64,000 nt of DNA from JBQTKD01 sp052389435 (GTDB taxonomy: Bacteria; Actinomycetota; Actinomycetes; Sporichthyales; Sporichthyaceae). This document shows positions 17,356 through 25,907 of this stretch, piece by piece. The position numbers and the translations under genes were made by a program. Location of the stretch: NCBI GenBank assembly GCA_052389435.1, contig JBQTIB010000010.1, forward strand, positions 1-64,000, read 5' to 3'. Numbering within the stretch: position 1 is the first letter of the stretch; each line of letters starts with the position of its first letter. A model generated the notes under the pieces. That model was not told where the DNA came from, ran no database searches, and saw nothing but the letters and a program-made list of their open reading frames with translations.

Positions 17356-18936
17356 CTACAGGTCCCGCAGGAGGTCGTTGCCCGCGCGCAGGCGGCACAG
17401 CTGCGGGATCAGGTCGTTGAGGAACAGTTCGTTGACCTGGCCGAGTTCGTCGATCGTGATGCCCTTCTTCATGAGCACCTCGAGGTACTGGAAGGCGTTC
17501 TTCACCCCGTACCCGACGTAGTGCGCGCCGACGAGCAGACGGGAGTCGGCGTCGAACACGATCTTGAAGAATCCGGACAACTCCGGCCGCACCATCGCGA
17601 TGAACATCGAGCCGTCGCCGGCCGGCAGGGCGAAGTCCTCCGGCGGGATGCCGTCGACGGGCATCTTGATGACGACGACGTTCTCGAACTTCGCGCGCGC
17701 CTCCTTCTCCGACAGGCCCATCCACACCACCTCGTAGGTGGAGTGCAGGAAGTCGGCGAAGTCGGTGTAGTCCCACTCGAACTTCTCGCCCATGATGTTG
17801 CGGGCCGCTACCGTGCCGGTCTTGCGGGCCTTGAACATCTCCAGCGGCGGGCCGATGAGGTCGCCGACGGCGTAGACGCCCTTGACCGAGGTCTCGCAGG
17901 TCCAGTCGACGAGGATGTTGCCCTTGTCGTTGACCTCGACGCCGAGGGCGTCGACGAACGGCTGGGACAGCGCCTGCTCGCCGGTGGCGAGGAAGACGAA
18001 GTCGGCCTCGACGAAGGACTCCGTGCCGTCCGCGTTGCGGTAGCGCACGCCGGTGACCATCTTGCCGTCGCCGGTCACCTCGATGGGCTCGATGTCGCCG
18101 ATGATCTCGATGCCGCGGGTCTTCATGCCCTCGATCACGAACTCGCGCAGGTCGTCGTCGACGTGGTGCAGGCTGTTCGGGCTCATCAGCCCGCTGCGGG
18201 TGAGGATCGTGGTGGGAATGCCCACGGCGTTGAAGAAGGAGCTGTACTCGATCGCGATCTTCGATCCGCCGATGACCACGCACTTGCTGGGCTCGTAGTC
18301 CAGCTCGGAGATGATCGTCGCGAAGTCGTAGACGCCCTTCTGGTCCAGGCCCTCGATCTCCGGGAGCTTGGTGCGCGCGCCGGTGGCCAGCACCAGGCAG
18401 CGTGCGGAGAACCGCTCGCCGGCGACCTCGACGGTGTTCTTGTCGATCACCGTGGCGGGCGCGTTCAGCACGTACTCGACGTCGAGCTGGTCCTTGGTCT
18501 GCAGGTTCATCAGCGCGTGCGCCAGCCCGCGGCCGGAGATGAACAGGTCCCGGACCTCCAGCATGGAGACCTTGCGGTCCTTCCACTCCTTGTCGAACCA
18601 GAGCTTGCCCGCCATGATCCGGCTCAGGTCGAGCTCGCGGGCGGCGTCGGAGAAGACGTGGTGCGGCACGCAGGCCTCGTGCGGGCAGGAGCCGCCGAGG
18701 AAGGGCCACTTGTCCACGATCAGCGGGCGACCGCCGCGGGCCTTGAGAAACGCTCCGCAGAACCGTCCGGCCGCGCCGCCGCCGATGATGATGGCGTCGA
18801 AGGGGCGGGTGTCCTCGCGGTTGATGTTGTAGATCGGCTCGTTCAGGTGCGGAGAGTCGCCGGTCTCGACGATGCCCTCGATGAGGTCGGCCCACTCGTG
18901 CAGGGAAGGCTTGAGCGGGGTGCCGTACACGTCCAT
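17356..18936 (-). CDS. 2-oxopropyl-CoM reductase/carboxylase-like flavoprotein disulfide oxidoreductase
   Basis: A 526-residue FAD/NAD(P) disulfide oxidoreductase. It has the FAD motif GGGAAGRF at 52-59, the redox pair Cys84-Cys89 in GGSCPHEACVPHH, an NAD(P) site VVIGGSKIAIEY and a C-terminal dimer domain. From memory it resembles Xanthobacter XecC (2-KPCC) along its full length, more than it resembles lipoamide dehydrogenase or mercuric reductase: same length, same N-terminal extension, the Arg of GGGAAGR and the Arg of MFKARK that bind coenzyme M sulfonate, and the Phe of the Phe/His motif (ELFLN). The expected His is absent; the local sequence is one residue shorter. No other epoxide-carboxylation genes are nearby, so the true substrate is open. 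Confidence 0.8.
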   Translation of the reverse strand: MDVYGTPLKPSLHEWADLIEGIVETGDSPHLNEPIYNINREDTRPFDAIIIGGGAAGRFCGAFLKARGGRPLIVDKWPFLGGSCPHEACVPHHVFSDAARELDLSRIMAGKLWFDKEWKDRKVSMLEVRDLFISGRGLAHALMNLQTKDQLDVEYVLNAPATVIDKNTVEVAGERFSARCLVLATGARTKLPEIEGLDQKGVYDFATIISELDYEPSKCVVIGGSKIAIEYSSFFNAVGIPTTILTRSGLMSPNSLHHVDDDLREFVIEGMKTRGIEIIGDIEPIEVTGDGKMVTGVRYRNADGTESFVEADFVFLATGEQALSQPFVDALGVEVNDKGNILVDWTCETSVKGVYAVGDLIGPPLEMFKARKTGTVAARNIMGEKFEWDYTDFADFLHSTYEVVWMGLSEKEARAKFENVVVIKMPVDGIPPEDFALPAGDGSMFIAMVRPELSGFFKIVFDADSRLLVGAHYVGYGVKNAFQYLEVLMKKGITIDELGQVNELFLNDLIPQLCRLRAGNDLLRDL

Positions 18937-18993
18937 GTCGAGGGGCCCTTCGTAGACGGTGCTTAGGGCATCAGGGTCGCCGGTCGGGGGGTG

Positions 18994-19017
18994 ATCAGTA
19001 AAGTTCAGGTTCCTGAT
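18994..19017. promoter_or_regulatory. Candidate LysR-type binding site upstream of the oxidoreductase
   Basis: In the 103-bp gap between lysR and the flavoprotein gene lies TCAGG-TT-CCTGA (19005-19016), nested with outer ATCAG (18994-18998) and CTGAT (19013-19017). The position, upstream of the oxidoreductase start at 18936, suits a LysR activator site. This is by eye only. Confidence 0.35.
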
Positions 19018-19039
19018 GGCTATGGAAAGTTTTTCTCGT

Positions 19040-19978
19040 CTAGCCGTCGGCGATGCCGGTCCGCCCTGCGGGTTCGTGCAGATGCGTGCGGCACAGTTCG
19101 CGGAAGGCGAGTGCTCGACGGGTGGCCCGGGCCCAGGACACCGCGGCGACCTGGACGGCTACGGGCTCGAGCCGGTCGGCGATCTCCCGCACGGCGATCT
19201 CGTGACCGGCGTAGGTGATCGGGAAAATCGGGCGCTGCAGCAGGACCGTGAAACCGCGTCCGGAGGCGACCAGGGCGCGGACGCCGTCGACGCTGATCGC
19301 GCTGCCGACCACCTGCGGGGCGAGGCCGCGGTCGGCGAACAGGCCGCCGAAGTAGTGCTGCCCCGGCGGCATGTCGAGCATGATCATCGGCTCGCGGGCC
19401 AGCTCGGCCAGCCGGATGCGGCGGCGCTTGGCCAGCGGGTGGTGCGTGCTCAGCTCCACGTGCGGGCGGACCCGGTAGAGCTCGGTGCGCTCCAGATGCG
19501 GCTCCAGGCCGATGTCGTACATGACGGCGAGTTCGCAGGTGCCGTCGTGCAGCCACGCCTGGAGCTGGGCGATCGAACCCTCCACGAAGCGGATCTGCAC
19601 GCCGGGGTGCGCGATGGCGACGGCGTCCAGGGCCGTCGGCATCACGTAGGGAGACAGGGTGGGGAAGCAGCCGACGGTGAGCTCTCCGGACAGCGCCTGT
19701 CCGAGCCCGCGGGCGTTCGCCTGGAGTTCCTCGGCTCTGGCCAGCAGCGGCCGGGCGTCGGCCAGCACCTGCCGCCCGGCGGCGGTCAGCTGGAGCGGCT
19801 TGGCCTTCTGGCGGAGGAACAGCTGTACCTGCAGAGACCGCTCCAGCTCGCCGATCGCGAGCGAGATCGCCGACGGCGACACCTGCCAGCGCGCGGCCGC
19901 CGCCCCCATGGTCTGCAGCTCCACCACGGCCACGAAGTACTCGAGCTGACGCAACGAGACCCGCAGGAGCGTGGACAT
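19040..19978 (-). CDS. LysR-family transcriptional regulator
   Basis: A 312-residue LysR regulator with an N-terminal winged helix-turn-helix (LRQLEYFVAVVELQTMGAAA, then VSPSAISLAIGELERSL) and a periplasmic-binding-protein-like effector domain from about residue 90. It lies upstream of the 2-KPCC-like gene on the same strand, so it is a reasonable candidate for its control, although LysR genes are more often divergent from their targets. The effector is unknown. Confidence 0.92.
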   Translation of the reverse strand: MSTLLRVSLRQLEYFVAVVELQTMGAAAARWQVSPSAISLAIGELERSLQVQLFLRQKAKPLQLTAAGRQVLADARPLLARAEELQANARGLGQALSGELTVGCFPTLSPYVMPTALDAVAIAHPGVQIRFVEGSIAQLQAWLHDGTCELAVMYDIGLEPHLERTELYRVRPHVELSTHHPLAKRRRIRLAELAREPMIMLDMPPGQHYFGGLFADRGLAPQVVGSAISVDGVRALVASGRGFTVLLQRPIFPITYAGHEIAVREIADRLEPVAVQVAAVSWARATRRALAFRELCRTHLHEPAGRTGIADG

Positions 19979-20052
19979 GGCAGCGAGCCTAGGGCGCGAC
20001 CGTGCTCAGCAGCTCGATGGCGGCGGTGTGGTTGCGAGAGGGATTCCGGTCG

Positions 20053-20307
20053 TCACTTCCAGCGGAAGTGGACGAAGACGCGGCCGAAGTTGTCGGAGTC
20101 CTTCTCCACCCGGTGGTAGAGCGCCTTGATCTCCTTCTGGTCCAGGAAGCGCAGGACCCGCTTCTTGAGCTGTCCGCTGCCCTTGCCCGGAATGATCTCG
20201 ACCAGGGGCGCCTTCTTCTCAACCGCCTCGTCGATGATCGCCCGCAGGGCCTTGTCGATGTCCGCGCCGCGGTTGTAGATGTCGTGCAGGTCGAGCTTGA
20301 GCTTCAT
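20053..20307 (-). CDS. Stand-alone Smr-domain protein
   Basis: An 84-residue protein made almost entirely of an Smr domain: LDLHDIYNRG near the N-terminus and IIPGKGSGQLKKRVLRFL in the middle, the nuclease-associated LDLH and HGxG-type motifs (here PGKGSG). Smr domains occur at the end of MutS2 and in small nucleases acting on branched nucleic acid or on collided ribosomes' mRNA. I chose ATG 20307, where the domain begins, over an upstream start at 20349. Confidence 0.8.
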   Translation of the reverse strand: MKLKLDLHDIYNRGADIDKALRAIIDEAVEKKAPLVEIIPGKGSGQLKKRVLRFLDQKEIKALYHRVEKDSDNFGRVFVHFRWK

Positions 20308-20391
20308 GCCGCCCACCCTCGCAGGAGCCGCTGGGAGCACTTGCGGCACTCAGGCGGCCCCGTTCGAGTCCGCGGCCGCCCGGGGGCGTTA

Positions 20392-20658
20392 TTAACGCTT
20401 CTCGCAGGCCACGCCGTCCTTGTCGCCGTCCAGACGCTTGTTGGCCTTGATGGCGGCAGCGTAGATGGTCGAGCTGACCTTGAAGGTCGTCACCGACTTG
20501 CCCTTCACGTACTTTCCGCCGATCAGGTCTCGGGCGCCCTTCTTGGCAACGCCGTGCTTGTACTTCTTGTTCAGTGCCGTGCAGTTGGCGTAGGTCCCCG
20601 TGGCCGCTTGGGCCGACGCTTCCAGCCCGACGACGCCAACCCCTCGTTCGTACGGTGG
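20392..20658 (-). pseudogene. Excalibur calcium-binding domain gene lacking a start
   Basis: Read on the minus strand this frame ends in LDGDKDGVACEKR, the Excalibur calcium-binding motif (DxDxDGxxCE), preceded by TYANCTALNKKYKHGVAKKG, typical of small secreted actinobacterial proteins. Upstream the frame reads what looks like the tail of a signal peptide (GVVGLEASAQAATG) and then meets a TGA at 20659-20661 with no ATG, GTG or TTG in between. The signal peptide is thus incomplete or frameshifted. Confidence 0.6.
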
Positions 20659-20785
20659 TCACCTCGGCCGACTGGCTGACGCTTCGAGCGAGCAACGGCG
20701 GGGGAGCGCGGCGACCTCGACTCCGCAGCCGATCACCCGGTGGGTCCGCGAGAAGGCATCCGAGGAGATCTGAGACGCAGCGTGG

Positions 20786-22819
20786 TCAGGCCATGCCCTG
20801 GTGCCGCAGCAGCGCGTCGATCTTCGGCTCGCGACCGCGGAAAGCGACGAAATTGTCGAGTGCGGCGCGCGAGCCGCCGCGGGCCAGCACCTCGGTCAGG
20901 AAGCGTTGGCCGGTTGCCGGGTTGAACACGCCCTCCTCTTCGAACGCGCTCCACGCGTCGGCGCTCAGCAGTTCGGCCCACTTGTAGCTGTAGTAGCCCG
21001 CCGCGTAGCCGCCGGCGAAGATGTGGCTGAAGCTGTGCTGGAAGCGGTTGAACGAAGGCGGCTTCACCACGGCGACCTCCTCCCGGACCTCGTCGAGGAC
21101 GCGCTGGACGTCGTCTTCCGCTCCGGGCTCGGCGTGCAGGCGCATGTCGAACAGCGCGAACTCGATCTGACGCAGCGTCATGAGGCCGCTCTGGAAGTTC
21201 TTGGCGGCGGTCATCTTGTCGAACAGGTCGCGTGGCAGCGGCTCGCCGTGCTCGACGTGACCGCTGAGCTCCTGTAGCACCTCCCATTCCCAGCAGAAGT
21301 TCTCCATGAACTGGCTGGGCAACTCGACGGCATCCCACTCGACCCCGGAGATGCCGCTGACCGGCAGGTCGTCGATCAGGGTCAGCATGTGGTTCAGGCC
21401 GTGGCCGAACTCGTGGAAGAGGGTTTGAACGTGGTCGTGGGTCAGGAGCGCCGGGGCGTCGCCGACGGGCGGTGCGAAGTTGCAGACCAGATGCGCCACG
21501 GGAAGCTGCTGCTCGCCGTTCGGTTTGAGCCAGCGGCTTCGCACCTCGTTCATCCACGCGCCGGGGCGCTTGCCGGGGCGCGCGTACAGATCGAGATAGA
21601 AGCCGGCGACGACCTCCTCGCCGCGGCGCACCTCGTAGTACCCGACGGAGTCGTGCCAGACCGGCGCATCCGCCTCGACGATCCGCACCGAGAACAGGCG
21701 CTCGACGATGCCGAACAGCCCGACGAGCACCCGCGGTGCGGTGAAGTACTGCTTCACGGTCTGATCGCTGAACGCGTAGCGCGCTTCCTTGAGCTTCTCG
21801 CTCCAGTACGGAAGGTCCCAGCTCTCCACCGGAGCCCCGTCGGCAAAATGCGTGCTTCCCGTTCCGCTCGCAAGCTCCCGGAACTCCCGCACCTCGGCGA
21901 GGTCCTTCTCGGCGAACGGGCGGGCTCGCGCGGCCAGGTCGCGTAGGAAGGTCAGCACCTCGGCGGGCGAGCCCGCCATTTTCCGCGCCAGCGACACCTC
22001 TGCCCAGCTGGCGTAGCCGAGTAGGCGCGCCTGCTCCTGGCGCAGCGCGAGGATCTCCCGGATGACCGCGGTGTTGTCCCACTCGGGCCGGCCGGCGTCG
22101 CTGGCGCGCGTGACGTAGGCGCGGTAGAGCCTCTCGCGCAGGTCGCGGTTCTCGGCGTACTGCATGACGGGCAGGTAGACCGGGAGGTGCAGCGTCAGCC
22201 GGTGGCCGCCCTCGGGCAGACGCGTGGCGTCGAGCACGTCCGCCGGGACCCCGGCCAAGTCCTCGGCCGAAACGACGTGGCTCCAGCCGTCGGTCGCGTC
22301 GAGCACGTGTTCGCCGAACTGCTGCTGCAACGCGGCACGACGCTCCTGGATGGCGCCCCAGCGCTCTCGGGCCTCCCCGTGCAGTTCCGCGCCGGAGAGC
22401 ACGAAGTCGCGGATCGCGTGCTTCAGGGCCTGCCCCCGCGGCGCGCTCAACGTTGCACCCTGGGCGGCCACGACGGCCCGGTACTTGTCGAAGAGGGCCT
22501 CGTCGGCGCCCAGGGCCGTGGAGAACTCGGTCATGGACGGCAGCGCGGCGTTGTAGGCCTCGCGCAGCTCGGGGCCGTCGGCCACGGCGTTCAGGTGTCC
22601 TACCGCGCCCCACGCGGCGCCGAGCCGCTCCGTCGCAGTGTCGAGAACGCGCGAGAGTACGTCGTAGTCCGCGGGCGTTTCCGGGTTCGTCGCCTGCGCC
22701 AACGCAGCCCGTGCAGCAATGAGCAACTCGGCGACGGCGGGCTGGACGTGCTCGGCCCGAATGGCCGCGAACTCGGGCAGGGCGGCGGTAGACAGAAGCG
22801 GGTTGGTCTGCGCGGTCAT
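20786..22819 (-). CDS. M3-family oligopeptidase (oligopeptidase A / PrlC-like)
   Basis: A 677-residue cytoplasmic zinc metallopeptidase that degrades short peptides. The zinc motif HEFGH is at residues 469-473, with the third ligand Glu in the following helix region (DAVELPSQFMENFCWE). The C-terminal HIFAGGYAAGYYSYKWA is characteristic of M3 enzymes. I chose ATG 22819 (MTAQTNPLL), where homology begins; a longer frame to 22936 runs into the tRNA fragment. It is the last chromosomal gene before the att site. Confidence 0.93.
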   Translation of the reverse strand: MTAQTNPLLSTAALPEFAAIRAEHVQPAVAELLIAARAALAQATNPETPADYDVLSRVLDTATERLGAAWGAVGHLNAVADGPELREAYNAALPSMTEFSTALGADEALFDKYRAVVAAQGATLSAPRGQALKHAIRDFVLSGAELHGEARERWGAIQERRAALQQQFGEHVLDATDGWSHVVSAEDLAGVPADVLDATRLPEGGHRLTLHLPVYLPVMQYAENRDLRERLYRAYVTRASDAGRPEWDNTAVIREILALRQEQARLLGYASWAEVSLARKMAGSPAEVLTFLRDLAARARPFAEKDLAEVREFRELASGTGSTHFADGAPVESWDLPYWSEKLKEARYAFSDQTVKQYFTAPRVLVGLFGIVERLFSVRIVEADAPVWHDSVGYYEVRRGEEVVAGFYLDLYARPGKRPGAWMNEVRSRWLKPNGEQQLPVAHLVCNFAPPVGDAPALLTHDHVQTLFHEFGHGLNHMLTLIDDLPVSGISGVEWDAVELPSQFMENFCWEWEVLQELSGHVEHGEPLPRDLFDKMTAAKNFQSGLMTLRQIEFALFDMRLHAEPGAEDDVQRVLDEVREEVAVVKPPSFNRFQHSFSHIFAGGYAAGYYSYKWAELLSADAWSAFEEEGVFNPATGQRFLTEVLARGGSRAALDNFVAFRGREPKIDALLRHQGMA

Positions 22820-22879
22820 TGCAAGAGTCTCGCGCACAGCCGACGCGCCTCGCCGACCGGACGGGAATCTCGTTGGAAG

Positions 22880-22921
22880 TGCCCCCGGGCAGATTCGAAC
22901 TGCCGACACCCGCTTTAGGAG
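22880..22921 (-). other. 3' half of tRNA-Arg(CCU): att site of integrated element
   Basis: On the minus strand: anticodon loop CTCCTAA (anticodon CCU), 3' anticodon stem AGCGG, variable loop GTGTC, T stem-loop GGCAG-TTCGAAT-CTGCC, 3' acceptor strand CGGGGGC and discriminator A. The sequence upstream does not pair with the anticodon stem and no D-arm exists. Homology that starts at the anticodon loop and runs to the 3' end is the classic footprint of tyrosine-integrase integration. In this orientation the element lies at higher coordinates. Confidence 0.8.
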
Positions 22922-22982
22922 GCCTGTCGACAGCATCGACTGTGCTGGTCAGTGGTCGACTATGGCCTCGGCGGCCTCGACT

Positions 22983-23035
22983 GTTCATGCCCGGGGCCGC
23001 AGCGGTCAGCTGCAGTTCATGCCACGGGTTATGCC
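22983..23035. repeat. Direct repeats resembling integrase arm sites
   Basis: GTTCATGCC occurs at 22983-22991 and 23015-23023, and GTTATGCC at 23028-23035. The last two are both followed by ACG. They sit 62-114 bp inside the element from the tRNA core, where arm-type binding sites of tyrosine integrases are usually found. The rest of 22,922-23,104 has no gene. Confidence 0.5.
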
Positions 23036-23104
23036 ACGAGCCCTCGGGTGGCTCCCGGCGGCTGAAGCAGATGCGTTGGTCGCGCGCCAGGACGCTGGCG
23101 GAAG

Positions 23105-24061
23105 TTAGCTCGAATGGTCGTGCGATCCGGCTGCCGGGGTGGCGGCGAGATAACGCTCGGCGTCCAGCGCCGCGGCGCAACCGGTTCCGGCAGCGGTGAT
23201 GGCCTGCCGGTAGTGGTGGTCCACGAGGTCTCCGCAGGCGAAGACGCCGGGGAGGTTGGTCTCGGTCGACGGGTGTTTCACGATGACGTACCCGTTCTCG
23301 TCCAGATCCACCTGACCGACGAGCAGTTCCGAGCGCGGCTCGTGGCCGATCGCGACGAACAGGCCCGTCGCGTCGAGCTTGGACTCCTCGCCGGTGACCG
23401 TGTCCCGCAGCACGACGCCGGAGACCTTGTCCTCGCCGAGCACGTCGATCGGTTCGGTGTTCCAGATGAAGTTGATCTTGGGGTTGTCCAGCGCGCGCTG
23501 CTGCATGATCTTGCTCGCGCGCATGACGTCGCGCCGCACGAGGACGTGGACGGTCTTGGCGAAGCGGGTGAGGAAGGTGGCCTCCTCCATCGCCGAGTCC
23601 CCGCCGCCGACCACGACGATCTCCTGCTCGCGGAAGAAGGCGCCGTCGCAGGTGGCGCACCAGGACACTCCGTGTCCGGACAGGCGCTTTTCGTTCGGCA
23701 GGCCCAGCTCCTTGTACCGGGAGCCGGTGGCCAGGATGACCGTGTGCGCCTCGTGCGTGACGCCCGAGGCCACGACCTACTTGATCGGGCCGGTCAGGTC
23801 CAGGGAGGTGGCGTCGTCGCCGACGAGCTCGGCGCCGAAGCGCGCTGCCTGCCCGCGCATGGCGAACATCAGGTCCGGGCCCATGATCCCGTTCTCGAAG
23901 CCCGGGAAGTTCTCGACCTCGGTGGTGTTCATGAGCGCGCCGCCAAGCGTCACGGAGCTCTCGAACACCAGCGGCTTGAGTTCCGCGCGCGCGGCGTAGA
24001 CGGCCGCGGTGTAGCCCGACGGGCCGGAGCCGACGACGATGACATTGCGGGGGTCGGTCAC
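23105..24061 (-). pseudogene. trxB: Thioredoxin reductase gene interrupted by an amber codon
   Basis: The frame from GTG 24061 encodes a normal TrxB N-terminus (NVIVVGSGPSGYTAAVYAAR, FAD site), then an in-frame TAG at 23777-23779 (codon 95), then the rest of a normal TrxB: redox pair WCATCDG, NADPH motif VVGGGDSAMEEATFL and the FAD motif GVFACGDLVDHHYRQA. Apart from this codon it is full length (318 codons plus stop). The GTG overlaps the arsC stop by 4 nt. It would supply electrons through thioredoxin to the ArsC enzymes. The stop could be a real null mutation, a sequencing error or rescued by restart at GTG 23773. Confidence 0.85.
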
Positions 24062-24471
24062 GCCTTGGCTCCGGCGAGGAGCTCGTAGACGAGGACCTGG
24101 ATGCGGTCGCGGATCTCGTCGCGGACGCGTCGCACGGTCTCGATTCCCTTGCCTGCGGGGTCTTCGAGTGCCCAGTCCTCGTAGCGCTTGCCGGGGAAGA
24201 TCGGGCAGGCGTCGCCGCAGCCCAGGGTGCTGACGGCGTCGGAGGCCTGAACCGCCTCGGTGGTAAGGATTTTCGGGGTTTCGGTCGTGATGTCGATGCC
24301 GACCTCGCGCATCGCCTCGACGGCAACGGGGTTGATCTCGTTCTTCGGCGCCGAGCCCGCGGAGCGGACCTCGATGCGATCCCCGGCGAGGTGGTTCAGC
24401 CAGCCGGCGGCCATCTGGGACCGGCCGGCGTTGTGCACGCAGACGAAGAGCACGCTGGGCTTTTCGGACAC
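24058..24471 (-). CDS. arsC: Arsenate reductase, low-molecular-weight phosphatase type
   Basis: A 137-residue ArsC that reduces As(V) to As(III). It has the P-loop C11-VHNAG-R17 with nucleophile Cys11 and the resolving cysteines Cys85 and Cys89 in LGCGDACPIFPGKRYEDW, followed by the family DPAGK segment. The adjacency of a trxB gene, overlapped by 4 nt, suggests thioredoxin coupling. It is 15 nt downstream of a second arsC in the same operon. Confidence 0.93.
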   Translation of the reverse strand: MSEKPSVLFVCVHNAGRSQMAAGWLNHLAGDRIEVRSAGSAPKNEINPVAVEAMREVGIDITTETPKILTTEAVQASDAVSTLGCGDACPIFPGKRYEDWALEDPAGKGIETVRRVRDEIRDRIQVLVYELLAGAKA

Positions 24472-24486
24472 GATGTTCTCCTCGGA

Positions 24487-25149
24487 CTAGCTGGCGGGTA
24501 TGGGCGCGATCTCGGCGAGCAGTTCGCGAACGCGCGCGTCGATCTCGTCGCGGATGACGCGGACCTCCTCGAGGGTCCGGTCCTTGGGGTCCGCGAGGTC
24601 CCAGTTCAGGTAGCGCTTGCCCGGGTAGACGGGGCAGGCGTCGCCGCAGCCCATCGTGATGACTACGTCGGCCGCTCTGACGACGTCGTCGGTGAGCGGC
24701 TTGGGATACGCCGGTGCACCGGCGAGGACGTCGATGCCGAGTTCGGCGAGCGACTCGACCACTACCGGGTTGATGTCGGAGGCAGGCATCGAACCGGCGC
24801 TGCGGACGTGCACGCGGCCTTGGGCGTGAAGGTTGAGCAGAGCGGCTGCGAGTTGGGAACGTCCGGCGTTCTGGACGCAGACGAACAGGACCTCGGGCTG
24901 CGGTTTGGCGATGGCTCCCTTGGACTGGGCCAGTGCGGTCAGTCGTTCGGAGGCGAAGTGTTCGGCCAGGATCGGCAGGTAGTGCAGCACCTTGGCGGTA
25001 CGGCGCAGCGTCGCGTAGGACTCGAAGACGTAGCGCTCGACGGTCTCCAGGGCGAAGATCCCGGCGAACTGGTCCGCCAGCCGCTCGGAGATGCGCTCGA
25101 GGAGCGTGTAGGCGTCCGGGTTGGTGAGGTCCTCGGTGCTGTGTTTCAT
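24487..25149 (-). CDS. arsC: Arsenate reductase with N-terminal helical domain
   Basis: A 220-residue protein: residues about 1-80 form a three-helix bundle of the kind fused to several actinobacterial ArsC proteins, and the C-terminal part is a complete low-molecular-weight ArsC with Cys91 in CVQNAGRSQ and the resolving pair in MGCGDACPVYPGKRY. ATG 25149 overlaps the aquaporin stop by 4 nt (ATGA). The duplicated reductases in one operon may differ in their thiol donor (thioredoxin versus mycothiol), which is inference. Confidence 0.92.
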   Translation of the reverse strand: MKHSTEDLTNPDAYTLLERISERLADQFAGIFALETVERYVFESYATLRRTAKVLHYLPILAEHFASERLTALAQSKGAIAKPQPEVLFVCVQNAGRSQLAAALLNLHAQGRVHVRSAGSMPASDINPVVVESLAELGIDVLAGAPAYPKPLTDDVVRAADVVITMGCGDACPVYPGKRYLNWDLADPKDRTLEEVRVIRDEIDARVRELLAEIAPIPAS

Positions 25150-25907
25150 CGCGGTCTCCCTGAGGCGAGAGCGGAATCGGTTGCGGTGGCGTCGTCCAGG
25201 TGGGGGACGACGACGTTCTGGGCGCCGCGCGCCGGATCCGGGTACAGCGCGACGAGAAGGCCCAACCCGAGCAGTCCGCCGACGATCTGCGCGACGACGA
25301 ACCCCGGCACCGAGGCGGGCTCGATCCCGGCGAAGGTGTCGGTGAACGCACGTCCCACTGTGACGGCGGGGTTGGCGAAGGAGGTGGAGGAGGTGAACCA
25401 GTAGGCGGCGCCGATGTAGGCACCGACCGCGGCCGGGGCGACCGCCGCACGTCCGGAGCGGACGAGGGCGAAGATCAGGAACACCAGCCCGCCGGTGGCG
25501 ACGACCTCGCCCAGCAGCAGGTTGGCGTCGGACCGGTCCTTGCCGGAGAAGTTCACAAGGTCCACGTCGAACATGGCGTCGGCGAGGATCGCGCCGCCGA
25601 TGGCGCCGAGGGTCTGGGCCAGTGCGTACACCGGGACGTCCCGTCCTGCGAGGCCCGTTCCGGCTCGACGTCCGACCAACCAGTCCGCCGTCGAGACGAC
25701 CGGGTTGAAGTGCGCGCCGGACACCGGCCCGAACGCGAGGATCAGCGCGCCGAGCCCGAGGGCCGTCACCAGGGAGTTCTCCAGCAGTTGCAGGCCGACG
25801 TCGTTGGGCGAGAGTTGGGTCGCCGCGATTCCGGAGCCCACCACGACGGCGACGAGCAGCGCAGTTCCCACGAACTCGGCGAGTGCGCGACGGGGCAGGC
25901 TCAGCAC
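25146..25907 (-). CDS. MIP-family aquaporin/aquaglyceroporin of the ars operon
   Basis: A 253-residue channel with six helices and two asparagine half-helices: the first in SGAHFNPVV (NPV) and the second in TSFANPAVT (NPA). In arsenic operons such channels (AqpS type) let arsenite leave the cell after reduction, replacing an ArsB or Acr3 pump, and none of those is present here. I chose GTG 25907, which overlaps the arsR stop by 7 nt; the open frame upstream is longer but overlaps arsR. Confidence 0.9.
   Translation of the reverse strand: MLSLPRRALAEFVGTALLVAVVVGSGIAATQLSPNDVGLQLLENSLVTALGLGALILAFGPVSGAHFNPVVSTADWLVGRRAGTGLAGRDVPVYALAQTLGAIGGAILADAMFDVDLVNFSGKDRSDANLLLGEVVATGGLVFLIFALVRSGRAAVAPAAVGAYIGAAYWFTSSTSFANPAVTVGRAFTDTFAGIEPASVPGFVVAQIVGGLLGLGLLVALYPDPARGAQNVVVPHLDDATATDSALASGRPR

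Noticed and set aside
17356..18936. Mercuric reductase (merA) for the MerB system
   Set aside because: It lies in the chromosomal part, lacks the N-terminal metal domain and C-terminal Cys pair of MerA, and matches XecC-type features better.
22880..22960. Complete tRNA-Arg gene
   Set aside because: The 5' half is missing: bases before the anticodon loop do not pair with the 3' anticodon stem and there is no D-arm.
20733..24326. Minus-strand frame of 1197 codons across several genes
   Set aside because: It spans the M3 peptidase, the tRNA fragment and trxB in the wrong frame. It is low-complexity Arg-rich sequence.
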